Assembly: GCF_017312405.1 (NCBI RefSeq)
Contig: NZ_BLTG01000021.1
Span: 1 to 64,000, forward strand
Direction of reading: 5' to 3'
Length of the DNA: 64,000 bases
Source: Mycobacterium sp. PO1
GTDB taxonomy: Bacteria > Actinomycetota > Actinomycetes > Mycobacteriales > Mycobacteriaceae
The position numbers and the translations under genes were made by a program. Each line of letters starts with the position of its first letter. Within the stretch, counting starts at the first letter, position 1. Below, piece after piece: positions 17,986 through 31,150 of this stretch. Under the pieces are notes generated by a model. That model saw only the letters and a list, made by a program, of their open reading frames with translations. It did not search any database and was not told the origin of the DNA.

Positions 17986-19140
17986 TCAACGTGACGGACG
18001 GCATATGAATGCCGTTGCCCGCCCGGCACGCCCGGATCCGAGCCGGGTCAAGATCACCGTGGCCTGTGACGAGCCGCGCAGCCGCAGCCGGGACCGCAGG
18101 ACATCCGGGTCGACGTCCAGCCCCCGTACCAGGATCTCGACGGCACCAACGCCGCGGTCCGACAGCGCCTGCCGCAGCCGCCGCTCGTGATAAGGCAGCG
18201 TGTCGAGCACCTCGAAACCGCGTACCCCTGCGGGTAACCGGTCCCCGGACAGATAGGCGATGTCGGCGTCGAGTTGCCACAGCCCGTGCCGGACCGCGTA
18301 CTGGCGCACCAGCCCGGCCCGCACCACGGCACCGTCGGGGTCGACGATCCAGGTGCCCGCGGGCCGCACCGCGCAGTCGTCGGGCTCGCCGTCGGTGAAC
18401 TGTTCGCCGGTGTCGAGCACCGACGCGCGGCGGCGCACGCCCCGCGGCGACAGCCCGCGCGACCACAGGCACGCTTCACGCACGCTCCCCGACCACGACG
18501 CCACCTCGACCTCCCCGTCGAAGCCCAGTCGCCGCACCGCATCGAAATCGATTCCGGGAGCGCACTTCACGACGTACTCACGGCCTGCGAGAACGCCGAT
18601 GAGGTCGTCGAGCGGCGGCAGATAGCCGCGCGGATCGAATCGGCGGCGGGTGCCACTGCGCCGTGCCGGGTCGGCGACCACGACCGCGTCGGCGGTGACC
18701 GGACGCAGCGCGTCGGCCCGGCACAGCAACACCGGATCACCGCGCAACCCCAGGTTGTGCTCGGCCATCGCGAGCCGTACCGCATCGAGGTCGCTGCCGA
18801 CCACCAGCTGCGCCGTATCACGCAGTGCCGCAAGCTCGGTGCCGACCGAGCAGGTCACATCGTGCACGACGGCGCCGGCCAACCGGCGGGCCCGGTGCTC
18901 GGCCACCGGTGTCGCGGTGGCCTGCTGCAGCGCCTCGTCGGTGAACAACCAGCCCCCGGCGTTGCGGAGCTTCACCGACGCCCGCCGGCGCAGCCGTACC
19001 GTTTCCACCAGCACACCGGCTTGATCACCGAATCGCGCTCGGGCAGAGCTGATTTCGGCGATCAGCGAAGCGTCGGTGAGCTGATATCCGGCGACCTCGT
19101 CCAGCGCCGCGCGTCCCTCCGCGCTGCGCAGGTAGGCCAC
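17986..19140 (-). CDS. THUMP-like class I SAM-dependent methyltransferase (Rv3037c-like)
   Basis: This protein of about 384 residues has a methyltransferase core: DVTCSVGTELAALR in the motif I position, GSDLDAVRLAMAEHN as the acidic loop, and ADAVVVADPARR with a D-P-A motif like that of RNA methyltransferases. The C-terminal part matches the THUMP-like extension seen in mycobacterial proteins. It keeps its place near the MGLP genes in tuberculosis, where a role in polysaccharide methylation has been suggested, but the DPAR motif fits an RNA target equally well. The GTG at 19140 is the first usable start after the stop of the upstream gene. Confidence 0.7.
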   Translation of the reverse strand: MAYLRSAEGRAALDEVAGYQLTDASLIAEISSARARFGDQAGVLVETVRLRRRASVKLRNAGGWLFTDEALQQATATPVAEHRARRLAGAVVHDVTCSVGTELAALRDTAQLVVGSDLDAVRLAMAEHNLGLRGDPVLLCRADALRPVTADAVVVADPARRSGTRRRFDPRGYLPPLDDLIGVLAGREYVVKCAPGIDFDAVRRLGFDGEVEVASWSGSVREACLWSRGLSPRGVRRRASVLDTGEQFTDGEPDDCAVRPAGTWIVDPDGAVVRAGLVRQYAVRHGLWQLDADIAYLSGDRLPAGVRGFEVLDTLPYHERRLRQALSDRGVGAVEILVRGLDVDPDVLRSRLRLRGSSQATVILTRLGSGRAGRATAFICRPSR

Positions 19141-19157
19141 ATCGTCGAGGCGAAACG

Positions 19158-20138
19158 CTACGACGGTTTGACCCCGGTCACCATGACGTTGTAGAACCAG
19201 CCCTTCGGAACGACGTGGCGCCACACGTTGGCGTCCACCCACGACAACCTGGTCCAGCTGCCGAACGCGAATTTGGCCCAGCCCCAGCCCAGCCGCCCCG
19301 GAGGCACGGCCGCCTCGAAGGTGCGGATCGGCCACCCCAGCATTGCCGCGGTGAACTCCTCACTGGCGGTGCGGATCTCGACGGCGCCGGCGTTGGCGGC
19401 CATCCGTTCGAGGTCGGCGGGATCGAAGGTGTGCAGGTCGACGACCGCCTCCAGGGCTGCGGCGCGCGACGACTCGTCGAGCTCGGCCTGCGGGCGTCGC
19501 CAATCGGCCAGGAACGGCAGCTTGGTGACGTTGGTCGCGACCCGCCAGGTCAGCGTCGAGAGCTCACGGGCGTACCGGTTGCCTGTTGTCGTCGGTTCGC
19601 CGGCGAACACGAACCGCCCGCCGGGCTTGAGCACGCGCACCACCTCCCGCAGCGACAGCTCGACGTCGGGGATGTGGTGCAGCACCGCGTGCCCGACCAC
19701 CAGGTCGAAGGTGTCGTCGTCATAGGGGATGCCCTCGGCGTCGGCGACCCGACCGTCGACGTCCAGACCGAGCGATTGCCCGTTGCGGGTGGCCACCTTG
19801 ACCATGCCGGGCGAGAGATCGGTCACCGATCCGCGCCGTGCCACCCCGGCCTGGATCAGGTTCAGCAGGAAGAACCCGGTACCGCAGCCCAGCTCCAGGG
19901 CCCGGTCGTAGGGCAACTGCCGCTGGGCCTCTTCGGGTACGGCGGCGTCGAAGCGACCGCGCGCATAGTCGACGCAGCGCTGGTCGTAGGAGATCGACCA
20001 TTTGTCGTCGTAGGTCTCGGCCTCCCAGTCGTGGTAGAGCACCTGGGCGAGCTTGGAATCGTGCATCGCGGCTTCGACCTGCTCCTGCGTCGCGTACGGC
20101 GTCGGAGCCGGGACGCCGGGGTCCTTCGTTTCCGTCAT
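19158..20138 (-). CDS. SAM-dependent methyltransferase (Rv3038c-like)
   Basis: A 326-residue class I methyltransferase. Motif I is ALELGCGTGFFLLNL, the acidic end of strand 2 is VTDLSPGMV, and motif post-I/II shows DLVVGHAVLHHIPD and VLKPGGRFVFAGEP. These are typical of small-molecule and lipid methyltransferases of the UbiE/Methyltransf_11 group. The ATG start is clear. It lies just upstream of the THUMP-like methyltransferase gene on the same strand and downstream of echA17. The substrate is unknown. Confidence 0.85.
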   Translation of the reverse strand: MTETKDPGVPAPTPYATQEQVEAAMHDSKLAQVLYHDWEAETYDDKWSISYDQRCVDYARGRFDAAVPEEAQRQLPYDRALELGCGTGFFLLNLIQAGVARRGSVTDLSPGMVKVATRNGQSLGLDVDGRVADAEGIPYDDDTFDLVVGHAVLHHIPDVELSLREVVRVLKPGGRFVFAGEPTTTGNRYARELSTLTWRVATNVTKLPFLADWRRPQAELDESSRAAALEAVVDLHTFDPADLERMAANAGAVEIRTASEEFTAAMLGWPIRTFEAAVPPGRLGWGWAKFAFGSWTRLSWVDANVWRHVVPKGWFYNVMVTGVKPS

Positions 20139-20180
20139 GCAGGGCAGCCTAACTGTTGGCGGGGTGCCCGCCCGAACCGT

Positions 20181-20885
20181 CTACCGCCCGGCGGTGGCCA
20201 CGCCGAAAGCGGCCTTCGCGGCGGCCAGGGCCGAGGGCGGATAGTCCAGGAACCGGCCGGCCCACGCCACGGCGGCGTCGTAGACGGTGTCTGGCGCCAC
20301 CAGCTGGTCGATCAGGCCGAGTTCGAGGGCCTCGCGAGCATCGACGAAGCGGCCGCTGAAAACCAGGTCCCTGGCCTTGCTGGACCCGATCGTGTCGGCG
20401 AGCCGGACGGCGCCGTCACCGGCGGGCGCCAACCCGGCGAGGATCTCCGTGGCGCCGAACTTGCCGTTGTCGCCGCTGATGCGCCAGTCAGTGGCCAGCG
20501 CCAGGGTCAGTCCCGCCCCGAGCGCGTAGCCGGTGATGGCGGCGACGGTCGGCTTGGTCAGCGCGCTGACCGCATCGACGGCCTGGGCGCCGAGGCGGGC
20601 GCCTGCCTCGGCCTCGTCAGCACTGAGGGTGGCCCGCTCGGGCATGTCATCGCCGGCGCAGAAGATCTCGTGGCCGCCGAAGAGAATGACCGCGGCGATG
20701 TCGTCGCGCGCGTCCAAGGCGGCGGCGGCCTCGGTGATCTCCCGATACACCTGCCGGGTCAGCGCATTGGTCGGTGGTCGGGACAACAGAAGAGTCGCCA
20801 GCCGCGGCGCGGAATCGCCGTCCCGACTCTCCGGCGCAGCATGGTCGGCAAGGTCGGCGACCACGACGTCGACGAACTCGCTCAC
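20181..20885 (-). CDS. echA17: Enoyl-CoA hydratase/isomerase family protein (EchA17-like)
   Basis: The crotonase fold is recognised by an oxyanion-hole strand ([18 protein letters not shown]) and the [16 protein letters not shown] helix. Where classical hydratases have GGGCELA with a catalytic Glu, this protein has GAGLTLA, so one of the two catalytic glutamates is missing; the second may be in FGATEILAG. At 234 residues it is shorter than the tuberculosis protein as I recall it and ends just after AAAKAAFG, lacking the usual C-terminal helices. Its GTG start overlaps the upstream NUDIX stop as GTGA, so the genes are coupled. Confidence 0.82.
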   Translation of the reverse strand: MSEFVDVVVADLADHAAPESRDGDSAPRLATLLLSRPPTNALTRQVYREITEAAAALDARDDIAAVILFGGHEIFCAGDDMPERATLSADEAEAGARLGAQAVDAVSALTKPTVAAITGYALGAGLTLALATDWRISGDNGKFGATEILAGLAPAGDGAVRLADTIGSSKARDLVFSGRFVDAREALELGLIDQLVAPDTVYDAAVAWAGRFLDYPPSALAAAKAAFGVATAGR

Positions 20886-21718
20886 GCGAGCGGTGCTCCG
20901 TCGGTGTAGCCCTGCGGTGCGCGGCGGTTGCGGACCGCGTTGTAGCGCTCACTGTTGAAGAACTCGATCTCCCAGTTGCCGCCCTCCTGGGCGGCCAGCG
21001 TCGGCTCGATGGCCACGATCTGCCGCTCCACGGCCAGCACCTCGGGGACCGTGCGCCCGTCGAGAGCATCCAGCTGCGTCCAGGTCGGCGGCAGCAGGAA
21101 GCTGCGTCCCTCGGCGAAGTCGTCGAGGGCGGCCTGCGGCGTGACCCAGTCGGCCTTGTCGGTTTCGGTGTTGTCGCCGTCAGCACGCTGGCCTTCAGGC
21201 AGTGCTCCGACGAAGAAGTAGGTGTCGTAGCGGCGGGTGCGCTCCTCTTTCGGGGTCACCCAGTTCGCCCATGGACGCAGCAGGTCGGCTCGCAGCATCA
21301 GGTTCTCCGAGCGCAGGAACTCGGCGAACGACAGCGACTTGTTCTCCAGCGCTGCCCGCTGCTCCCGGTATACCGATGCGTCGTCGACCAGCAGGTCGGG
21401 ATCGTCGGCAGCCCCGGCGAACAGCACCCCGCACTCCTCGAAGGTCTCGCGTGCCGCCGCGCACACCAGAGCCGAGGCGAGGTCGGGGTCCACTCCGAAC
21501 CGCTCGGCCCACCACTGCCGGTCCGGACCGTGCCAGGCGACGTCGGCGGTGCGGTCCCGGTCGTCGACTCCCCCGCCGGGAAACACCATCACGCCGGCGA
21601 CGAACTCCATCGCCGAATGACGACGCATCAAGAAGACCTCGAGCGGGCTCTTGCCGTCCCGAATCAACATCACGGTCGCAGCCGGCCGCGCCGGCAGGGG
21701 CTCGTCGGTCATGGTCAC
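20882..21718 (-). CDS. NUDIX hydrolase (Rv3040c-like)
   Basis: The 278-residue protein carries a Nudix box in which the conserved [11 protein letters not shown] segment supplies the metal-binding REx2EE core. A Gly-rich loop [11 protein letters not shown] precedes it, and roughly 40 residues are inserted within the box, as in the NUDT19-like/CoA-hydrolysing branch. Nudix proteins hydrolyse nucleoside diphosphates linked to other groups; a CoA-type substrate would suit the adjacent crotonase gene. The GTG at 21718 overlaps the ABC gene stop by four bases, and an ATG at 21712 is also possible. Confidence 0.82.
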   Translation of the reverse strand: MTMTDEPLPARPAATVMLIRDGKSPLEVFLMRRHSAMEFVAGVMVFPGGGVDDRDRTADVAWHGPDRQWWAERFGVDPDLASALVCAAARETFEECGVLFAGAADDPDLLVDDASVYREQRAALENKSLSFAEFLRSENLMLRADLLRPWANWVTPKEERTRRYDTYFFVGALPEGQRADGDNTETDKADWVTPQAALDDFAEGRSFLLPPTWTQLDALDGRTVPEVLAVERQIVAIEPTLAAQEGGNWEIEFFNSERYNAVRNRRAPQGYTDGAPLA

Positions 21719-22569
21719 ATCCGCCTCCTGTGCGCGGCGCGCGTGCGGGTGCGCCGCGCGAAGTAGCGCCCGTCGATGTAGTCCAGCGCGATCGACTGGC
21801 CGAACGCCTTCGACAAGTTCTCCGCCGTGAGCACGTCGGGCAGCAACCCGGAGTCCACCACCTCGCCCTCGGCCAGGATCAGGCAGTGGGTGAATCCCGG
21901 CGGGATCTCCTCGACGTGGTGGGTCACCAGCACCAGGGCGGGCGCATCGGGGTCGTCGGCCAGGTCGGACAGCCTCGCGACCAACTCTTCGCGCCCACCC
22001 AGATCCAGACCAGCCGCGGGCTCGTCGAGCAGCAACAACTCCGGATCGGTCATCAGCGACCGCGCGATCAGCACCCGCTTGCGTTCACCTTCGCTCAGCG
22101 TGCCGTACGTGCGGTCGGCCAGATGCTCGGCGCCGACGCTTTCGAGCATGTCGATGGCCTGCTCGTAGTCCATCTCGTCGTACTGCTCACGCCACCGGCC
22201 CAGCACGGCGTAGCCGGCCGAGACCACCAGGTCGCGGACGACTTCGTCGTCGGGGACCCGCTGGGACAGCGCGGCGCTGCTGAGACCGACCCGCGAGCGC
22301 AGCTCGGACATGTCGACGCGGCCGAGACGTTCGCCGAGCACATAGGCGATGCCCGAGGACGGATGTTCCATCGCCGCCGCGATGCGCAGCAGTGAGGTCT
22401 TGCCCGCACCGTTGGGTCCGACCACCACCCAGCGCTCATCGAGTTCCACCGACCAGGTCACCGGGCCGACGAGCGTTCGCCCGCCACGCCGCAGCGTGAT
22501 CTTGGCGAAGTCGATCAGCAGGTCGGGGTCGGCGGCTTCGGCGTCATCATCGGAGCGGTCGACAGGCAC
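21715..22569 (-). CDS. ABC transporter ATP-binding protein (Rv3041c-like)
   Basis: A single nucleotide-binding domain of 284 residues: Walker A GPNGAGKTS, signature LSEGERKR, Walker B LLLLDEPAAGLD and the switch histidine in VLVTHHVEEI. The sequence is close to ModF-like or iron/molybdenum ABC ATPases. No permease gene lies nearby, so the partner is elsewhere or the protein has another role. It starts at a GTG and is the first gene of a coupled string with the NUDIX and echA17 genes. The promoter must lie in the short gap beginning at 22570. Confidence 0.87.
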   Translation of the reverse strand: MPVDRSDDDAEAADPDLLIDFAKITLRRGGRTLVGPVTWSVELDERWVVVGPNGAGKTSLLRIAAAMEHPSSGIAYVLGERLGRVDMSELRSRVGLSSAALSQRVPDDEVVRDLVVSAGYAVLGRWREQYDEMDYEQAIDMLESVGAEHLADRTYGTLSEGERKRVLIARSLMTDPELLLLDEPAAGLDLGGREELVARLSDLADDPDAPALVLVTHHVEEIPPGFTHCLILAEGEVVDSGLLPDVLTAENLSKAFGQSIALDYIDGRYFARRTRTRAAHRRRM

Positions 22570-22649
22570 CCGCCCATCGTAGTCAGGCGGGGGTCCCCCA
22601 GCCGCCGGCGCCGGCGCGTGAACGTCCTCACCGCTCTCACCGCGCTCAT

Positions 22650-22667
22650 CGTTCGAATAAACGAACG
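22650..22667. promoter_or_regulatory. Inverted repeat CGTTCG-AATAAA-CGAACG
   Basis: Perfect 6-base arms flank an AT-only hexamer. The site is 81 bases upstream of the ABC/NUDIX/echA17 operon start and 29 bases past the stop of the small minus-strand gene. It could be a terminator hairpin for the small gene or an operator for the operon. Lack of a T run slightly favours the operator reading. Confidence 0.45.
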
Positions 22668-22695
22668 CGCCCTGCGCTCCGATCGGGCCGGCAGA

Positions 22696-22842
22696 TCAGG
22701 CGTGATCGGGGAAGTGCATCCGGATCGCGTCGAGTTCGCTGCGCATCCTGCGGGCGTCGGCGTCGCGTTCGTCGCTGTACGCGGTGGGCGGGTAGTACAG
22801 ATCGGCCAGCCGGTGCGCCAACCGAGATATCCAGTGGGTCAT
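22696..22842 (-). CDS. Small conserved-looking protein, 48 residues
   Basis: The predicted product is MTHWISRLAHRLADLYYPP followed by an acidic and basic stretch with SDERDADARRM and RMHFPDHA. It is amphipathic and has no membrane segment or known motif. It is divergent from the MocR regulator and shares the operator-bearing gap 22843-22904 with it. Support is limited to codon-like composition, a sensible ATG and position; no strong ribosome site is seen. I do not recognise a family. It may be a target of the adjacent regulator. Confidence 0.5.
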   Translation of the reverse strand: MTHWISRLAHRLADLYYPPTAYSDERDADARRMRSELDAIRMHFPDHA

Positions 22843-22860
22843 GTGGCCATGATTTCGAGC

Positions 22861-22887
22861 AACTGGCTTGTCTATCAATAGCCAGTT
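22861..22887. promoter_or_regulatory. Operator-like inverted repeat before the MocR regulator gene
   Basis: Arms AACTGGCT and AGCCAGTT are perfect reverse complements separated by 11 bases, and a further ACTGGC half-site occurs at 22895-22900. The element lies 18 bases before the regulator start and 19 bases from the divergent small gene start. MocR/GabR proteins usually bind repeated half-sites in their own divergent promoter, so autoregulation is likely. Confidence 0.65.
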
Positions 22888-22904
22888 CGGCAATACTGGC
22901 CCTG

Positions 22905-24347
22905 ATGACTGGCTCAGTGGCGGCGCGAAAGCTCGATGTGGACCTCTTGGTTCGCGAACTGGGGAATTGGCGGACGGCCAATCGAAGTGGCCCGGCCTAT
23001 CACGGCCTCGCCGACGCCGTCCGGCTGCTGATCGTCGACGGCAGGGTGCCGGTCGGTGCCCGACTCCCCAGCGAGCGAGCACTGGCCGATGCGCTGCGCG
23101 TCTCGCGCACGACCGTCACCGCGGCCTACACGCAACTGCGCGACGACGGTTACCTCAACGCCCGCCGCGGCGCGCGCAGCACCACAGCCCTGCCGGTCTC
23201 CCCCGCTGCACCGGCCATCCCCGCGGCGGCGACCGCGAACCTGGCCGCCGCCAGCTTTGCCGCGCCGGCCACCGTGGTGGCACGAGCTTTCGCCGAGGCC
23301 GCCGAACAGGTGAGCCCGTACCTGCACGACATCGGGATCGAGCTGCTCGGCGTAGCGCCGCTGCGTGTCGCGATCGCCGAACGATACTGCGCCCGTGGAC
23401 TTCCCACTGATCCCGACGAGATCATGGTGACCACCGGCGCTCTGCACGCCATCAATCTGATCCTGGCCGCCTTCACCCAGCCCGCGGATCGGGTGCTCGT
23501 CGAGCAGCCCACCTACCACGGAGCGCTGTCGGCGATCGCCAACCGCGGTCTGCGTCCGGTGCCGGTGGCGATGACGGCCGACGGGTGGGAACTCGACGCC
23601 GTCGAGGCCGCAGTCCGCCAGCTGGCGCCGGATCTGGCCTACCTGATTCCGGACAACCAGAACCCGACGGGGATGACGCTGCCCGAGCCCGGCCGGAAAA
23701 GGTTGGCGCACATCATCAGCGAGACGCGCACCCGCACCATCATCGACGAGACCATCACCGACATGTGGCTCGACGAGCAGGTACCGCCGCCGTTCGGCAC
23801 GATGATGACCCAACGCCGGGATCTGCTGCTGACCGTGGGCTCGATGTCCAAGTCGTTCTGGGGCGGCCTGCGGATCGGCTGGATCAGGGCCGAACGCAGC
23901 GTGCTGCCGACGATCGCAGCGCTGCGGCCAGCCATCGACATGGGTACCGCGATCGTGGAGCAGCTGGCGGCGGCAAGGCTGTTGGCCGACGAAGCCGAGG
24001 TGCTACCGGAGCGCCGGGAGATCCTGCGGGCCCGCCGGGCGCTGCTGCTCGAGCTGCTGGCCCAGCATCTGCCCGACTGGCAGCCGGCCCCCGGCAAGGG
24101 CGGCATGTCGGTGTGGGTGCGGCTGCCGGCGCCGATGAGCTCGGCCCTGTCGGCGGCTGCGTCACGGATCGGGTTGGAGATCCCGCCCGGGCCGCGTTTC
24201 GGTGTCGACGGAACCCTGGAACGGTTCATCCGGGTGCCGTACACGCTGCCGGAGCCGAAACTCGTCGAAGCGATCGAACTGCTCGCCCGCGCTTGGCGCA
24301 GCGTCACGGGGATGGCCGTACCCGAGCCGACCGCCGTCGTGGTGTGA
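22905..24347 (+). CDS. MocR-family regulator: GntR winged helix fused to class I aminotransferase
   Basis: Residues about 20-90 form a GntR winged helix (LPSERALADALRVSRTTVTAAYTQL), followed by a roughly 390-residue aminotransferase-like domain. The PLP-lysine motif SMSKSFWGGLRIGW and the aspartate/asparagine contacts PDNQNPTG are intact. MocR proteins sense PLP-linked amino metabolites and act on a divergent promoter. The closest type I recall is YczR. The partner membrane protein YczE is not seen nearby. The ATG at 22905 is well placed after the inverted repeat at 22861-22887. Its 3' end converges on serB2 with four bases between the stops. Confidence 0.9.
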   Translation: MTGSVAARKLDVDLLVRELGNWRTANRSGPAYHGLADAVRLLIVDGRVPVGARLPSERALADALRVSRTTVTAAYTQLRDDGYLNARRGARSTTALPVSPAAPAIPAAATANLAAASFAAPATVVARAFAEAAEQVSPYLHDIGIELLGVAPLRVAIAERYCARGLPTDPDEIMVTTGALHAINLILAAFTQPADRVLVEQPTYHGALSAIANRGLRPVPVAMTADGWELDAVEAAVRQLAPDLAYLIPDNQNPTGMTLPEPGRKRLAHIISETRTRTIIDETITDMWLDEQVPPPFGTMMTQRRDLLLTVGSMSKSFWGGLRIGWIRAERSVLPTIAALRPAIDMGTAIVEQLAAARLLADEAEVLPERREILRARRALLLELLAQHLPDWQPAPGKGGMSVWVRLPAPMSSALSAAASRIGLEIPPGPRFGVDGTLERFIRVPYTLPEPKLVEAIELLARAWRSVTGMAVPEPTAVVV

Positions 24348-24351
24348 AGCC

Positions 24352-27495
<3,144 letters not shown>

Positions 27496-27591
27496 CTACA
27501 AACTGTCGTATTCGCCGCCGCAAGCACTCCGGGTTTTCCTCGGCACCGCGCGTGACCAGTGACGGATCCGCCGGGTGTTACGGTCGGCGAC

Positions 27592-28722
27592 GTGCTGTTC
27601 ACGGGTGCGCGGCGGGGCGGTCGAGCGTCCCGGGCAGCGGTGTTGGCCGTCCTGCTGTCCGTCGTCGGCGTGTCCGCGCTGAGTGGCTGCGGCTCCGGCG
27701 GTGACGCGCCCCCCGACGGCTCGATCATCACCAGCACCACGCGCATCGCGGGTGCAGGCGTGTTGGGCAACGACCGCCGCCCCGATGAATCGTGTGCACC
27801 CGAGCCCGCGCCGCTCGAGGACGGCCCGCCCGAGCGGGAGGTGCGCAATGCCACCGGCCACGCGGTCAGCCCGCCGATTCCGGAGACGACGCTGGTACCC
27901 GCGGATCCGCAGCGGATCGTGGTGCTGTCCGGCAGCCAGCTCGACGCCCTGTGCGCCCTGGGGCTCCAGTCGCGGATCGTTGCCGCGGCGTTGCCCGACG
28001 GCTCCGACGTGCAGCCGGCCTACCTGGGCACCGTGATCCACGACCTGCCCGGGGCGGGTAGTCGCTCCGAACCCGACCTGGGCGCGATCCGCGACGCCGA
28101 TCCAGATCTGATTCTCGGCTCGGCCGCGCTGACGCCGGGGATCCACCCGGAGCTGTCCGAGATCGCGCCGACGGTGTTCAGCGGCCCCGCCGGTACCGAG
28201 TGGCGCGAGACGCTGCGGACAGTGGGCGCCGCGACAGGACGGCCCGCTGCGGCCGACACCCTCATCGAGGAGTTCGACCGTGCCGCCGCCACCACGGGCG
28301 AGCAGAACGACGCGACCCACTTCCAGGCCTCGGTGGTGCAGTTCACCGACTCCACCCTGCGGATCTTCGGCGTCGACAACTTCCCCGGCAGTGTTCTCGC
28401 GGCCGCCTGGGTGGACCGGCCCGCGACTCAACGGTTCACCGACAAGCCCTTCGACGAGATCGGGATCTCCGACGCCGACATGGGCGACGACCCGGACTTC
28501 TCTGCCGCCGACGGTGACCTCGTCTACGTGTCGTTCGCCTCCGACGAAGCCAAACTGCGAGGGACCGAGATCATGCGCAGCGATGCCTGGAAGCGGCTGT
28601 CGGCGGTCCGCGACGACCGGGTGTTCGCCGTGAACAACGCCGTCTGGCAGTCCGGTCAAGGCCTGATCGCCGCCCGCGGAGTCCTGGCTGATCTGAACTT
28701 GGTCGACGCGCCGATCAACTGA
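27592..28722 (+). CDS. fecB: FecB-type periplasmic substrate-binding lipoprotein (Rv3044-like)
   Basis: An exported lipoprotein: an Arg-rich start, a hydrophobic core and the lipobox LSGC, then an Asn/Asp-rich linker GAGVLGNDRRPDESC shared with the tuberculosis protein. The body is a TroA/FecB fold (IVVLSGSQLDALCALGLQSRIVAAALP; DLGAIRDADPDLILGS). FecB proteins bind ferric siderophores or haem-like ligands; in mycobacteria this one has been linked to iron uptake and envelope integrity. The GTG at 27592 gives a normal signal length; GTG 27559 would add 11 residues. No permease gene is adjacent. Confidence 0.88.
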   Translation: MLFTGARRGGRASRAAVLAVLLSVVGVSALSGCGSGGDAPPDGSIITSTTRIAGAGVLGNDRRPDESCAPEPAPLEDGPPEREVRNATGHAVSPPIPETTLVPADPQRIVVLSGSQLDALCALGLQSRIVAAALPDGSDVQPAYLGTVIHDLPGAGSRSEPDLGAIRDADPDLILGSAALTPGIHPELSEIAPTVFSGPAGTEWRETLRTVGAATGRPAAADTLIEEFDRAAATTGEQNDATHFQASVVQFTDSTLRIFGVDNFPGSVLAAAWVDRPATQRFTDKPFDEIGISDADMGDDPDFSAADGDLVYVSFASDEAKLRGTEIMRSDAWKRLSAVRDDRVFAVNNAVWQSGQGLIAARGVLADLNLVDAPIN

Positions 28723-28852
28723 GCACCGTCGGCAGCGCTAGTCGGCAATGTCACACATGCGCGGGGACTAATGCCGCGGGTCGGTTCGTTGTCTTCGAGT
28801 TGAGCCGCAGCGTGGCGGCAGCCCCTGAATCCGTGCAACCGAAGAGGACGTG

Positions 28853-29902
28853 ATGAGCACCGTTTCCGCCTATGCGGCCACCTCCGCGACCGAGCCACTG
28901 TCCAAGACCACGATCGAGCGACGTGAGGTCGGTCCCCACGACGTGGCCTTCGACATCCATTTCGCCGGCATCTGCCACTCCGACATCCACACCGTGCGCG
29001 GCGAGTGGGGTCAGGTGAAGTACCCGATGGTGCCCGGGCACGAGATCGCCGGCATCGTCACCGAGGTCGGTTCGGAGGTCTCGAAGTTCAACGTCGGTGA
29101 CCGCGTCGGCGTCGGGTGCTTCGTCGACTCGTGCCGTGAATGCGAATTCTGTCTGGCCGGTGAGGAGCAGTACTGCGACAACCCCGGCATGGTCGGCACC
29201 TACAACGGCATCGGCCGCGACGGTAAGCCGACCCAGGGCGGCTACAGCGGCGCCATCGTGGTGGACGAGAACTACGTGTTGTCGATCCCCGAGGCGATCG
29301 GACTGGAGGAAGCCGCACCGCTGCTGTGCGCGGGCATCACCACCTATTCCCCGTTGCGGCACTGGAACACCGGACCCGGCTCTCGGGTCGCGGTCATCGG
29401 ACTCGGCGGTCTCGGACACCTGGCGGTGAAGCTCGCCGTCGCGATGGGTGCGGAGGTCACGGTGCTCAGCCAGTCGTTGAAGAAGATGGAGGACGGGCTG
29501 CGCCTGGGCGCCTCGGAGTACTACGCCACCAGTGACCGTGAGACGTTCAAGAAGCTCAAGGGCTCCTTCGACCTGATCCTGAACACCGTCTCGGCCAATC
29601 TCGACATGGGTGACTATCTCGGCCTGCTGACCCTCGACGGCACGCTCGTCGAGCTGGGCATGCCCGAACACGCCATGCAGGTACCCCCCGGCGCGCTGAT
29701 CTTCGGGCGCCGGCGACTGGCCGGCTCGTTGATCGGTGGCATCGCCGAAACCCAGGAGATGCTGGACTTCTGCGCCGAGCACAACGTGGCTCCCGAGATC
29801 GAGGTCATCCAGCCCGATTACGTCAACGAGGCCTACGAGCGGGTGATCGCCAGCGACGTGCGCTACCGCTTCGTCATCGACACCGCGTCGCTGCGCGGTT
29901 AG
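28853..29902 (+). CDS. adhC: Zinc-dependent NADP alcohol dehydrogenase AdhC
   Basis: A medium-chain dehydrogenase of 349 residues. Catalytic zinc ligands are in GICHSDIH and PGHEIAG, the structural zinc is held by [26 protein letters not shown] spacing, and the nucleotide fold is [13 protein letters not shown] followed by SQSLKK, which suits NADP. The closest relatives are cinnamyl-alcohol-dehydrogenase-like AdhC proteins that reduce aldehydes. ATG 28853 is used; a GTG directly before it is in frame. It is monocistronic and is followed by a long hairpin and a tandem repeat before the convergent nrdF2. Confidence 0.92.
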   Translation: MSTVSAYAATSATEPLSKTTIERREVGPHDVAFDIHFAGICHSDIHTVRGEWGQVKYPMVPGHEIAGIVTEVGSEVSKFNVGDRVGVGCFVDSCRECEFCLAGEEQYCDNPGMVGTYNGIGRDGKPTQGGYSGAIVVDENYVLSIPEAIGLEEAAPLLCAGITTYSPLRHWNTGPGSRVAVIGLGGLGHLAVKLAVAMGAEVTVLSQSLKKMEDGLRLGASEYYATSDRETFKKLKGSFDLILNTVSANLDMGDYLGLLTLDGTLVELGMPEHAMQVPPGALIFGRRRLAGSLIGGIAETQEMLDFCAEHNVAPEIEVIQPDYVNEAYERVIASDVRYRFVIDTASLRG

Positions 29903-29917
29903 TCGCGCCGGCGTTCG

Positions 29918-29979
29918 CGCCGAGTGTGCATCCACTGCGACTGCGAGCGACATTTCTCGCAGCAGATGCACACTCGGCG
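29918..29979. terminator. Long hairpin between convergent adhC and nrdF2
   Basis: Outer arms of 14 bases (CGCCGAGTGTGCAT and ATGCACACTCGGCG) are exact reverse complements, and an inner pair CTGCGAG/CTCGCAG closes on an 8-base loop. The transcript would fold into a cruciform-scale stem of over 20 pairs. Located 16 bases beyond the adhC stop, it could end transcription from both sides. No T run follows, and the sequence may be a dispersed REP-like element. Confidence 0.65.
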
Positions 29980-29990
29980 AAGGGAATCAG

Positions 29991-30064
29991 AAATCACCCC
30001 GGCGGGCCGGGCCGGAAATCACCCCGGCGGGCTGGGCCAGAAGTCATCCCGGCGCGTCCGGAGT
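29991..30064. repeat. Imperfect 25-bp tandem repeat, three copies
   Basis: The core AAATCACCCCGGCGGG recurs at 29991 and 30016, and a decayed copy AAGTCATCCCGGCG begins at 30041, giving an exact 25-base period. It fills the gap between the long hairpin and the end of nrdF2. No reading frame of note crosses it. Confidence 0.7.
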
Positions 30065-30083
30065 TTTGGAACTCCCTGGCGTT

Positions 30084-31070
<987 letters not shown>

Positions 31071-31118
31071 TCACCTGGCTTTTTGTGCGACGCCGCGGAA
31101 TCGCCGACGACGACCACA

Positions 31119-31134
31119 ACACTACAACTGGTGT
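31119..31134. promoter_or_regulatory. NrdR box 1 of nrdF2
   Basis: ACACTACAACTGGTGT fits the 16-base NrdR consensus (ACAC...GTGT palindrome) with one mismatch between arms. It begins 61 bases upstream of the nrdF2 start. The site is nearly the same as the one before nrdH, which strongly supports the call. NrdR represses ribonucleotide reductase genes when dATP is high. The rest of the 357-base gap 31059-31415 holds no gene that I can support. Confidence 0.85.
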
Positions 31135-31150
31135 ACGACATCTCCGCGCA

